Below are positions 28,899 through 40,285 of a stretch of 64,000 nucleotides of DNA, piece after piece (positions within the stretch are counted from its first letter, which is position 1; the number at the start of each line of letters is the position of its first letter). Below the pieces are notes generated by a model. The model was not told the origin of the DNA. It ran no database searches and saw nothing but the letters and a program-made list of their open reading frames with translations. Source of the stretch: Gymnogyps californianus (taxonomy: Eukaryota > Chordata > Aves > Accipitriformes > Cathartidae). The stretch covers positions 9,424,428 to 9,488,427 of the forward strand of contig NC_059480.1 in NCBI RefSeq assembly GCF_018139145.2, written 5' to 3'. Both the position numbers and the translations under genes were made by a program.

Positions 28899-28936
28899 AA
28901 AAAACAAAACCAACAAACAAAAAAACCCCAAAAAAG
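28899..28936. repeat. A/C-rich low-complexity patch
   Basis: A run of A-rich units broken by single or paired C (AAAACAAAACC-like, then ACAAACAAAAAAACCCC). It looks like a simple (CAAA)n-type low-complexity sequence. No retroposon body is recognisable on either side. Confidence 0.6.
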
Positions 28937-31900
28937 CCACGCATAGCCCAGTTAGGTAGCCATGCTCATGTGCACATCTAGAAAGGGATGTGGTCCATCT
29001 GTCATATAGTTCATCCTGAGAATTTGTATAACAGGACTTTCTTTAATAGTGGCTTTCTTGTTTTATTTTCTTTCTAGGCTTGAAGCTCAAGCTTCCTCCT
29101 GACTCAGTAGGGATTTGAAATTGGGTGCGAGTTGTTTATAGATGAGGAAAAGGAAGTGGGCTTGTTTTGATGCCCATTCCTGAAGGGAAGGGGCAAGTTT
29201 CTTCTGTTCTCAAGATTTACTATATAGCTTTGTCTAATACCCGTTAGTTGAAAAAAGAAAACAAATGATCTTTAGAAGTGCTTTGGAGGGAGCTTTAGCA
29301 GTGCCTGGATTACTGGTCTTTCTGTGGGCAAAATACACAGTAACAACTCATTCATTCATACAAGTTAAGGAAGAATTAATGAAACTTGAATAAACTCTCC
29401 AGAGGTCAGTCCTTTTAAGTGCTGTCTTAGCTTTGTCAGGTTCAAGAGTCGAGCCCCGAAAACTATGAAGCCTCAAGTCTATGTGCCATTGGATCCTGGG
29501 TGCTTACTGGTATTACTGTGCATCCATGGAAGACCAATGGAAGAGGGGTTTGAGCTGGCCTGTGGGGCCAGCTGGAGACCCACAAGTTTCTTGTCTGATA
29601 GAGAAATCCTGCTCTTTTTGTAGACAAGTGTGTGGGAAAGCAATGCCACAGGAGTTATAGAAAGGACAGAGAAGAGACCTTTTTTCAGGTGTGAGCAGAC
29701 AAGATACTGTGCTTTACAAGACAAAGCAAGAGAAAATGATTAAGCAGTATTAAGGCCAGCCTCAAGTCTAGCAGCATTAAGTCCAGCTCCATCACCAAGT
29801 AGCTTGCATAAGAGTCTGGCAGTCTTCAGCTCCTTAGTGATACAAAGCCTTCTTTTGCTAGCAGATCTTTGCTAAGATATACAGAATGAGTTTGGCATAG
29901 GTTACAGGGTGTATGATGAACAGAACTTAACTGTAGTCAAGGAGATCTGGTAACACATCACTGAAGTATCTGTTCAGAACTCAGTTTCTCTGTCTACCCA
30001 AACCCAGCCTTATTAATTTTTCCCTGGAGATTTCACTAGCAAGACTTCTTAAGAGCCTGATGAGAAACACCAGGCTGCCTCCACAATGCTGTTGGGAACT
30101 TCCCAGCCTCCTGTGAGAATACAGCGCGGGAGGATACAGTGTCATTTTATGAACAGAGCCACGTTTGTGTTCCTTTCTCTGAGAGCTTTTTCATTAAAAA
30201 AAGAAATAGCATTTTTATTGCACTCAGGGTCTGCTTTCCATTTCCCCCTTTCCTTTGAGTTGCATTAAGAACTCTTAAGGCCGTTTGCTATTCTCTGTGC
30301 TCCCTTCTTGCCTGGGAACCCTTTTCTGGAAATTTCTCAGCAGAGAAGATATGAAACTATTACCTGGAGTAGACATGGTTTCGACTGAAGTTGCTTTGCC
30401 ATTTCTAAATCTTTCCCTATCGTTAATTGTGGTCCACATCTACTGAACCTGCTTGTGTTCAGAGATTACCAGTGCTATCGGTACACAGCTTTGCTTAAAC
30501 TCTTTCTTTTTTCCTCCATTTCAGATGTGTGATGACTTCTAGCATGGGGTTTAGAGTGAGTCCAAGTATACTTTGCTGGCTAGGTTTGAACAAACTAGGC
30601 TGTAACAAAAACATGACAGATTGACTTAACTTTTGTATCCAGACTGTGCGCGGCAAGGGATACAGCAGACACATCCTCTGAACTCTTATGGGTTCATGCC
30701 TCAGTTCCTGCCAAGATGCACCTGACAGCCTCAGTTAGGGAGCAAGAGTGGCTTTTTGTCTCTGTAGTGACCCCGGCTCATTCCACTGTTTGAGAAGCTT
30801 TTAAATCTCTTATAAAATTCCCCTTTGGTTGAGGACACGGAGGAGATGGTCAAATCTAACTAGTTTGTCCCCTTTATTCTGGTATAGCAAGAAAAAGAGG
30901 CTAGAATGTAAATGTAATTAGGCTCTTTTAGTAGCTTTTGCTTGTTGGCTTACGTGTGACTTCATAAATGCAACTAAACCTGATGTGAGAGGATTCCAGT
31001 TATCAATCATTTTTCTACAAAAAAGGTTTTTTTCTGATAAATTCAGATTCAGAAGATACAGCATCTCATTCACCAGTCTTGTAATCTTTTACACTATTAT
31101 TTTTGTCCCTTTTGCCTTCAGTGCACAAGCGTGCAGTGATAATGACATCCCACAACCAAAATCTCTCTCACGACAATGGCAAAGTTCCTGTCAATCTTCT
31201 TTGCAGCACTTTGCCACTTTCGTAAGTACTGTATTTCTCCTATGCAGTACTTCACAAGTTTCTTGTCTTTGCTTTTGACAGAGGTAGTTGTTTTTCTCCG
31301 AGCAGAAGCTCTACTTCAGAAGCTGTGGGTTTAGCTGAAGCTTGTCTCAGTAAGTTCTTGGAAATTTCTTCCCTGTCAGAGCTCTCCGCTTTGCTCTTTG
31401 ACACAATAATCTTTAAAGTCTCTAAATCTCTCACAGGAGTGTTCCATGAATTTAAGCCCCAAATGATATGAAATTGGCATGTGGATCCTCTAAAGCTGTG
31501 TGAATGATAAATGCCTTTTCCGCCTATTTGGAATCATGTCAACTGGCTTCATCTTCTCTGCTGTTTGACTTTATAAATGTTGTAACTATGCCTCAAATTT
31601 TGTGTAAATAACTGCATAGATTGGTATTTACAATAATTAAAAAAAAAAAATCCAGTATCATGTAAACGAGAGACATGAAAACAGCTACTGTGACATTCCA
31701 CTTCCATTTTGGTGGTCTTGGAGAAGCTGGTTATGGTGAAGTGGTAACTTCTCCAGACACTCTAATGAACTGTATGCACAAACCTCTCTGACTTGGGTTT
31801 TGCTGCATCAGGTGGAACCAGGCACATGGTACTCAGCTTAGGGACTAAAACTGGGGTTACAGGGGCAAGTGCAGCTGGAAGGAGTCTTTCCTGAGACAGC

Positions 31901-32463
31901 AGATGATGCACAGATTTTTACACATCCTCTCAGTCAAGACTGCTTGCTTGTTTGCTTTCATCTTCTAGCTAAATTCAGTTATAATAATTATAAGTTGCCT
32001 ACTTAAATCTCTTTTGCTGTTCAATTCGTTGCTATATTTTCCTCACACTTATTCTTAAAGCATAACTGCTTTCTTCAACAGCTGTCATACTTCAGTGCAG
32101 ACTAACCTCTTTTGCTTAGTGGGAAGTGTGAGCGTGATTGTTTCGTACATGCTTTTTATGATCACAATAACTTGCAAACTGCTTTAAGTTCTATGGGGAT
32201 GAAAGACAATACATAAATCTCCAATTATGATTATTATGACTATGCTAACAAGACCTGGCTGAGGAACAAGAAATTCTGTCTTGCAACAGCCTTTAAGTTT
32301 TGAAATTCCCCATTGGAACGAGATCAAACCTTTCACTGTCTGTGAAGCAGAGCTGTTGAAACATCCATTTTCAGATTCCCAAGGTCAGACTTTTTTTTTT
32401 GTTTAGGATCTTTGTGACTTCACTTGAGACCCCAGATACCTACCCTAACTACACTCAAAATGT

Positions 32464-32513
32464 CATTAAATAACATTTTATTTAATGAAAAATGTTTTGT
32501 CAAAAAACATTTT
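32464..32513. repeat. Two adjacent perfect inverted repeats
   Basis: Stem one pairs CATTAAATA (32,464-32,472) with TATTTAATG (32,479-32,487) around a 6-base loop. Stem two starts one base later and pairs AAAATGTTTT (32,489-32,498) with AAAACATTTT (32,504-32,513) around a 5-base loop. A similar CATTTTT/AAAAATG dyad lies at 36,988-37,005. Back-to-back palindromes of this kind are seen in old foldback DNA-transposon (MITE) copies, but I recognise no named family, so that identity is inference. Confidence 0.65.
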
Positions 32514-34302
32514 GAGGGGCTGTAACATTCATTTCCAGAGTTTCCATTTGGAGGAGAAAATAACATCATATATTCTTATGCTCTGTTTGGGCAAATGTGA
32601 ACTTACTGTATTTCTTTACTTTTAGAGCTTTTTAAACAGAACTTAATGGAGATGGGATTAGTAAACAATTGATAAGAGTGTGCATTTTGGGTGCATACCT
32701 TAAAAGAGAGTTAGTACTGGACCAGTTTGAATGTTACTCTCCCTTGGCTTTGTGCACTGCTTCCTTTCTTCAGTCGCTCATGTGACACTTGCCAATCTTC
32801 AGTATCCAGAGAAAACAGATCTTTAAAACACGTGGAAAGAACTATTAGACTATGCCAATATGCCAAATGCATTGTGTTGAAATGGAATTATTAGGTGACC
32901 TCTGGGACAGTGGTGGGTAGATAACTGTGTCTTAAAAATAAATTTTCCCTCCACTCCTCCGAAAAGGGGATGCGAGAAAGCAATTGTGAAAGATGTCAAA
33001 GGTCTTTTAACAACTGAAGCTTTCAAATGTGTTAAGAAAGCAAAGTGGCCGCACAAGGTCTGTGAGGCTGCCTGCACATAACTGGGATTCAGAGGCGCAC
33101 AGGGTGAGCAGCTCAAGCAATGTGCATGTGAGGTGTTATGAAAGAATGGAAATTTCTTAGTAAATAATTTTGCCACTGTTAAACAGGCTTGAATCCAGAT
33201 TTTGTTCTGTGTGTCCTTAAACTTTGCAGGAGGCACTGCCTCCAAATCTTAGTGTTTTAATTGGCCTATTTTTTTTTTTTACACAAAAGAGCTAACTATC
33301 CACACCTCAAATGTAGGCAGGGGAAATGAAATCTGGCTGTACGCTGTGTGCTTGGAGCCCATCCATATTTCTGAATGTAAAGTTCACATCAGTGTCATGT
33401 GGGACTTGCCCACTAAATTTTTTTCTTTGTACTCCTAAGCACCATTTTGAAAAATGGAGGTATTCCTTCTCTCTGGTAGAGACTGGGCATACTGTAGGTG
33501 GTCAGTGCTGAAAAAATCTCTTCACAGAAGTAAAAGAGAGACTTTTACCTGTGGCCGGGTGATGAGTCTCTTGGTTCTGCTTATATATGATCTTTTTTGT
33601 CCCCCCTATTCTTCAGCTTTCTCATGCAAAGAATTAATTGTATTGATGCATAAATTTCAAAAGATTGACTCTTGTGGTTTTGTTTAGTGGATCATCTAAA
33701 ATCTCAGGTAATTGCCAGCTCATGACAAGCAAAAATATCAAGTAGGGATTGCCTGAGTTCAGGCTCTCCTATATGTTGTCTGGACCAGGAATATTTTGAG
33801 CATTGTTAATTGTTTCCACTAGCCCTTTTTGGAAGCATGGAGAGCAGAGATAACGGTGGAAGTGAGGAGGGGCAATAAACTTTTTTGAATATTGGTAATA
33901 TAGTGATGTGGTAATATTTGGGACGTGTCCATGTGGTCTGGTTGGTTGATGTTGAACACTCCTGTGCGTTTCAAAGCCAAAACTCCGTATTTTCACTGCA
34001 AGGCTGGTCTTTGCCTTGTTGAAGACCTCCTCTCCCCAGCCCCTGCTTCAGCTAAAAAGTCCCAGGAGCAAGAGCACAAAGAAAGTGACTGGAGTAGAAG
34101 GGACAGCCTGAATGAACAGAAATACCTTTCTGAATTGTTTCTCCCCAGTCCTTGTTGTGTTTCCATCTTTCAACTGTTTCTTTTCTCCTGCTGTTAGGAC
34201 ACCAAGCCCCACAGCACAGGAACTGCAATGCAGTAGGAAACCGGCTAGAGAGGCGGCAATACTCTCACATACACAAAATTAACAAGGAAGAAGGGATGGA
34301 GA

Positions 34303-34318
34303 TTTTTTTTTTTTTTTT
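34303..34318. repeat. Poly-T run (16 T)
   Basis: An uninterrupted run of 16 T following GGAGA. No retroposed body is recognised next to it, so it is annotated as a homopolymer. Confidence 0.85.
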
Positions 34319-36987
34319 GTAACAACTAGTTTAAACGTTTCTTGTAACTAGGCTTATCTACTGCTCCTCCTCAGACAGGAGTGTTTTGTTTGGTTTAGCT
34401 TGATGGCTAAATCCCTTTAAGCCTCCCAGAAGTTTACTCCTGTATTTCAAAGAGCTCTGTGAATACAGAGTGAAGACAAATGTAAATATGCAGAGTAAAC
34501 TGTCGCCCTAGCATTACTTACTCTTACATTGTGCATTTGCCTGTGATGATTTGAGTGCCTCTATCTCGGTTCATTTCTTAAGTCTTGGTCTTGCTATTGT
34601 TTTCTTGGTCGTGCTGTTCTTGGTCTGCTGCTTTTGCTATTGGCGTTCCCCTGTTCCCTACAGTAATTATTTCAGGATTTCTTCACTTCCAGACCCTGTA
34701 AATCTTGCTTTTCTGCTTGACGTTGCTCTCAGTCTCTGTAGCAGCTTGAACCCTCTTAAAGATTTGTTCTGAAAATACGTAGTTCCCATTTAAGGACTAA
34801 ACTGAAGCCTTTCCTGAGAGATTTTGAGCAGGGCAGTATCATGGGTGTAGGTCCTTTGAAGCCTAAGAGAAGGCTGTGCTCATGTCACTCTCAGGGCACT
34901 AATGTGGGTTTCCATCTCTCACCAGCTACCTAGCTTCATGAAACATAATGATTTAGTCACCTTGGGCTCTCTTCTGCTCTGTCAGGTGTAGATGTTGCTG
35001 ACCAGACAGGCAGGCACCTGTGATCAGACTAGCGAAATACAAACTGTAGTGTCGCTTGGTCCCCCATGTCCTGTAGTTCCTTTACACCTCTCTCTCTGCT
35101 GCCTTCTCTGCAGTTGAGATCCCTCAAGTCCTCTTGTGTTTTTTGTATCACTGGCTTATAGGGGGAAACGTTATGAAGGCATCAGACCATTGTGGGTTGT
35201 GTAGATGGCAAAACGTAATAACTTTTCGTAAAGCACAAAGCAATTGCATGGTTAGGCTTTAAATCCAATAAATAAATATGATCATGTTAGTTAAAGGACT
35301 ACAGAGATTGCCTCTGCTGCCGCTAAAAGTTCTGTTAACGTGTCACCGCAGGAAGTGACAATGGGCCCATGCAAAATGGATGATATTTAAAGTAGCTACA
35401 TTACATAGGAAGCTAATTCCAGAGCTGCTGCTTTAATGACTTTAACATTCCTAAATTAACCCCTAAGCACTTTCCACACTTTCCTCATGTAAGTGCAGTG
35501 TGCAACTGCTTTGAGACCTCTTCCTAAATTTTCCTAATCTTTTGTGTAATCCCTTTGCATTTAGTCCCCCTGAAGTCAATGGAAATGCTTAAGCTACTTT
35601 GTGAGAGCATGAGCCAGAAAGTAGGTGGTTGTCTCGCAGCATCCTGGTGGCCTTTTCACCATGCAGCTGGCCTGACAATGCTTTTAGATTGCATGCCACA
35701 TGACACAGCCCACAACCAGATTTCTCACCTTTCCCACAGTCCACGCTTATATATGGTTTTTGTATCTTCTGGAAAGCCAACTTGTCTGTCCTTCACCAGC
35801 CCGATGAAGATGAGAGAGTGGAAGATTCATAGCACAGACATGGGGCCGTATCCAGGCTCAGTGTGTCCAATTCAGCTGTAAACTGTGGTCTGTGTTCTAT
35901 CAGCATGGTCTTGGGCCAGTAGGCAGAGGAATATGAATCTCAAACCATCTTCCTTGCTGCTGGTGTTCCTAGATGCATAGCTGGAACCCACACTGGAAGT
36001 GTGGTAGAAATATAGCCAGTGGGACTAGAAACATGAGTGAATGCAACCCAGTTGGCTTGTAGGATTTGCAGGTTGACTCCCCCTGGGTTAATCACTCATC
36101 AGCTAGAAATCAAGTGAACAGCGTTCCCTGAAATGCACAGTGAAAACAGTAACAAAAAAGAAAAATATAGTAAACCAATCATTATAACAAGGAAAATAAA
36201 CATGTGAATAAATCATCACAGACTGAAAAGCAGTCAGCTACAAGGACATGTTTTTGTTGGTTTTTTTTATAGTTCCCACTGCGCTAAGAGAAGAAATTAA
36301 AAAGAAACAAAACATAACTAATGTTGAAATCAAATTTCAGCTTTCAAAAGAATGTGATTAGAATATTTGTTTATCCACCCACCTCAAACACTCTTCTTCT
36401 CTTGGGGATACAAATATTGCAATCATAAGAACAATTTTAATTTACGTGGGAAATGCATCTTCATTTTGCCATACTTATAACTTGCTGAAGGAAGATGAGA
36501 CCCAGTGCTAGCAAGTACCTTTATGTGAAGCTTCACTTGATAGATTTGGGGGAGAAAACACTTCAGTGTGATCTGTAGGAAATTAAATACACTTCTACTG
36601 CCAGCAGTGGTGTTGTAGGCGTGTGGTAAATCCTTATTGCTGTGTTCATGTGTATGATTGAAACCTTTGGAGTTGCTTGTGCAAATGAAATGAGTGGGAT
36701 TCTGTCAGTCTCCAACAGCTGTGATGAAGTGGTCTGTTTAGGGAAGGTATCACTAGTAGTCATATCAATTGTCTTAATTCTTTATGTGCTTCCATTAAAG
36801 AACTCTAAGGTAACACAAAACTTTTAAGTCAGACGAGCATTTGTTAGGAAAAGTCAGAGAAAATAAACTCAGCTGACATGTCATCCTTCTGTTTTACTCA
36901 ATATTCCGTAGAACTAGTATGAATGAAAATACCACTGGGTTCTTTTTTACAACTGGTTTTCATTACAAAATGTGCATTCATCAAAAC

Positions 36988-37005
36988 CATTTTTAACGAA
37001 AAATG
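36988..37005. repeat. Short palindrome, 7-bp arms
   Basis: CATTTTT and AAAAATG flank the 4-base loop AACG. The neighbouring sequence has further imperfect complementarity (GGTTTT at 36,955-36,960 with AAAACC at 36,983-36,988). It resembles stem two of the pair at 32,464-32,513, hinting at a shared ancient repeat family. That link is inference only. Confidence 0.45.
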
Positions 37006-40000
37006 ATCAAAACAATGGAATGACAGCTGGAATAAGTGAATGAAGGAATACAAAGACTGAAACGAGGAACCAAAATCAGTTTTTATCAGGATTCTAGTTT
37101 AAGTTTTAGTTTGTGACACATTCTTTGGGTTGGCATGGGAATGAACATAACAAAAAATCTGTTCTAAACTGTCAAGATGGGAAAAAGTATTCCTGGTCAG
37201 CAATAAATCCCCACTGCACAAGTACTTTAGATCCTATGGGGAAGTTGCCTGAGCTCTTCTGAGAACACACTACATAAATTCAAGACTTTGCCTTTCTCTG
37301 TATTTATTTACCACAGTGTTAGCTATAGTCCTGTACTGAAAGATGTCTGCTGAGATAAACCCAGGCTGCATTGTTCCCATTTTCTTGGAGGAAAGGTTTT
37401 GATCAACCCTGACATTTGCACGTATCTTACCAGAGGTTGGTCTCTGGGTTTGGCAAATACTTGGTGTCCAAAATCTACCCTACTTCTGGGTAGCAAAAGC
37501 CAGTTCTTAAATTTCTCCAGTAGAAGGTCAGGTTCATGAAAAGCTGACATTTAATCAATATGATCCACTTCAATGAACACAGAAATACTCCCTTCTATTA
37601 CTTTAAAAATTGTTGTTTGTTTCAATCTATTGTAGGCATTGAATTTGTACGTGGGGCACTATGGTCATGTTTGCAAAGGAGTTCTTGTTTTGCATCCCAC
37701 CATTTCACAGGTACACCCCACTTGCCTTGTGCTATTTACAGCTGAAGATTTTTCCTTGAAATGCAGTTGCAAAACGGTGTACGTACATTCTGATCCAGTT
37801 CATACAGAAATCAAGGAAGAGTCTTCTCAGTATCAATGCTTTTTTGCTTTAACTGCTAGAGATTATAAGAAAAAAACTTTAAGACCTGTGTTTGAGTGCA
37901 AAGACAGTTCCTTGAATGACTAGTAGCAGGAATTTTATACAATGTTGTTTTACTTACATTAGACCCAAATCTGTATTACCCATGTCTGCTTGAAAGCAAT
38001 GCAATCATATTAGCAAATATTGTATCACAGTGCACTTGTGAGGGCGTGTGAGCACTAGGCTTGATACCAAAGAAATCTATATTGACATTTCCGAGGTATT
38101 GGAAATAACACGTTTCATCTTGAGGTTTAGGTTCACAGAATATATAGGTGTAGGCTTTGGCAGAGTGTCTGCTTAGTGTATGCATCTGCATTTTGATTGT
38201 AAAGACGAGGAATATTGGCCCGAGCAGGATCTGGTCTTTGTCACTTGGTTTAAAGAAATGCAGAATTCTCTGCTAGCAATGATGCCCAATTCTTTTCTCA
38301 CACCTTGCTCCAGTTAACTATTTTGAGACTTCTGGGTTTACCAAGCTCTGACAAACTTTTACCAGGTGTGGACCATGTCAGAGACCACATGTTCAACAAA
38401 GCAAAGATTATCTTTTTATTTCATTGTGCATCTGGCTTTCCCATATCAGCAGTGTCCAATTTAACAACATAATTTTGCTGTGAATAATTCAATCAATCAG
38501 ATTGAAATTTTAACTTTTCCATTTTTTTTTCAATCTTTAAAAAACACATATTTTTAATTGGTGGTGGGGATTCTCTTATTAAATCTTCCCATTCTTTAGT
38601 GACATTCTGCACCACAAATTCTTTCTGTGGGGATGGAAATGGATTTCCTGGTGGTACTGAGTGACATCTAAGAGCCTCTCTCTTGGTTGAGAACAAGCAG
38701 TGACATCATGGGAAACTGGCAGTATCAGGAGGATGGAAATTTTCCAGATGTGTTAGACTTCCTTTCGGCAACTGGAGTCTGGTGAGTTTAGCAGCCAAAT
38801 CTGTAAGCCTTCAAGTTGAAATCTGGATTATCTCTGTACTGAGTAGGAAAACATCTTCCCCCACTCACACCATATCGTGTGGCATGCACGCTTAGCCGTG
38901 CGCCTTGGAGCTCCCCCAGAAGTTATGGGCTCAGTGCAGAAGTTATTGAATAAGCATCGATGGTGTGTTGCTGTGGGGGCAGGAGGCTAAATCGCTAGGT
39001 GCTTGGTTTGTCCTAGTTTAGAGGTGACAGCAGGGAGATATAGGAACAGTTTTCGAAACTGTAGAAGGTTACTGAAAAAGGAGGTGAATAAATAGTGGGC
39101 AGAGTAGAGAGATGGTGGGCTTAAATTGCAGCAGGCAGGTTGCAATTGAGGTTTGATGTTAGGAAAGCTTTTGGGCAGCTGGGATAGCAAAGCACCAGAT
39201 CCTTACCGCATCCTCTCCAAATCTGACCTTGTGCCGCCTGTGACAAACAGGGTATTTGCAGCCCTCTGTTCTATGACCTCTAAAGGTTACTTCAGGCCCT
39301 ATTTTGGATTATCCTAGTCTTGCAACCTGCATATCTACAGATTGTCACCGCCTATCACTGTGTACATGAAAGCGTTATGCTGTTCACTGCTCAAGAACAA
39401 GCTTGTGCTGTCTCTCTAAAGTTCATGAATTTAATTCTGTTCTTTCCTGTTGATATTGGCAAGTATCTATCACAGAGAGCACCCTGTGAGTTTTCGTTGT
39501 GGCCATCTGTCCTGGTATTAACAAAACGATTGCATAATCCAAACAACAGAATCCTTTGGGAGAGGAGGAAAAAGAAAGATACACACAAGTCATGTGGCTG
39601 ACATGCACCACAGTGATCCAAATAATTATGGAATCAGAAATAATAATAATGTATTAGATTTCTCGGTGGAAAAATGCTTGATCATCTAAGGAACAATTAA
39701 AAATACAATATGCAATAGAAGCACCCAACTGTAATACAAATGTGTGCCTCAGGCTCCAGAGCACTTATGAAACAAAGTCATCTTGGTGCATTTTAAAACT
39801 GAGAAACATAATTAAAATGCCCTTCTTGACAAGGAGAGGAGATATTCTTTTCTCATTTGAGTGACTTTCACATCTCCCTTTCTCTGCTTAGTGCACGGGG
39901 AAAACAGGGGCCACTCCTGCTCTGCGCCAAGAGGTCAGGATGGCTTGCAGCTCCTTATTCTTGTAATTTCTGCAGCATGTTTGAAGCAGCATCTGTAGGC

Positions 40001-40263
40001 ACTGATTTTAAGTGGTCTCTACTTACAGTGACACAGATGGGAAATTTGGTTTATTTGTTGTAATTACGGAGCTGATGAGTCATATATGTTGCTTGAAAGA
40101 AGTTTTAACTTGATGTAGAGTCTCAACTAGCACTGAATCTAATCGATCTGTTGGGAAAAGATGAAGAGACCTGCAAGTAAAAATACAGCTGCTCAGGAAA
40201 AACTAGTTTAAAGCAAAAACTGCAGCCATCCTCTGTCCTGTTATGATGAAAAAGAGTCCACAC

Positions 40264-40285
40264 AAGTTACTTCATGAAGTAACTT
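40264..40285. repeat. 22-bp perfect palindrome
   Basis: The left half AAGTTACTTCA (40,264-40,274) is followed at once by its exact reverse complement TGAAGTAACTT (40,275-40,285), with no spacer. The complementarity stops at C/C on both sides. A perfect 22-bp palindrome is not expected in 64 kb by chance (roughly 64,000 divided by 4 to the 11th, about 0.015). A weaker second dyad follows: AACTTCAGGT at 40,281-40,290 against ACCTGA and AAGTT between 40,307 and about 40,321. The function is unknown. Options are a dimeric transcription-factor site, a foldback relic, or a sequencing or assembly foldback. Confidence 0.9.

Larger units (their letters stand above)
13811..32463. other. Gene-free AT-rich stretch
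   Basis: I find no coding exon, structural RNA or recognisable transposon. Frames longer than 100 codons occur (for example 17,324-17,659 minus, 24,347-24,700 minus and 27,849-28,223 plus), but their predicted proteins are low-information and match no family I know. Items listed separately are an AT-rich foldback at 18,261-18,290, a strong hairpin at 23,945-23,975 and an A/C-rich patch at 28,899-28,936. An (AT)n run near 22,301-22,311 is too short to matter. This is most likely intergenic or long-intron DNA. Confidence 0.55.
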
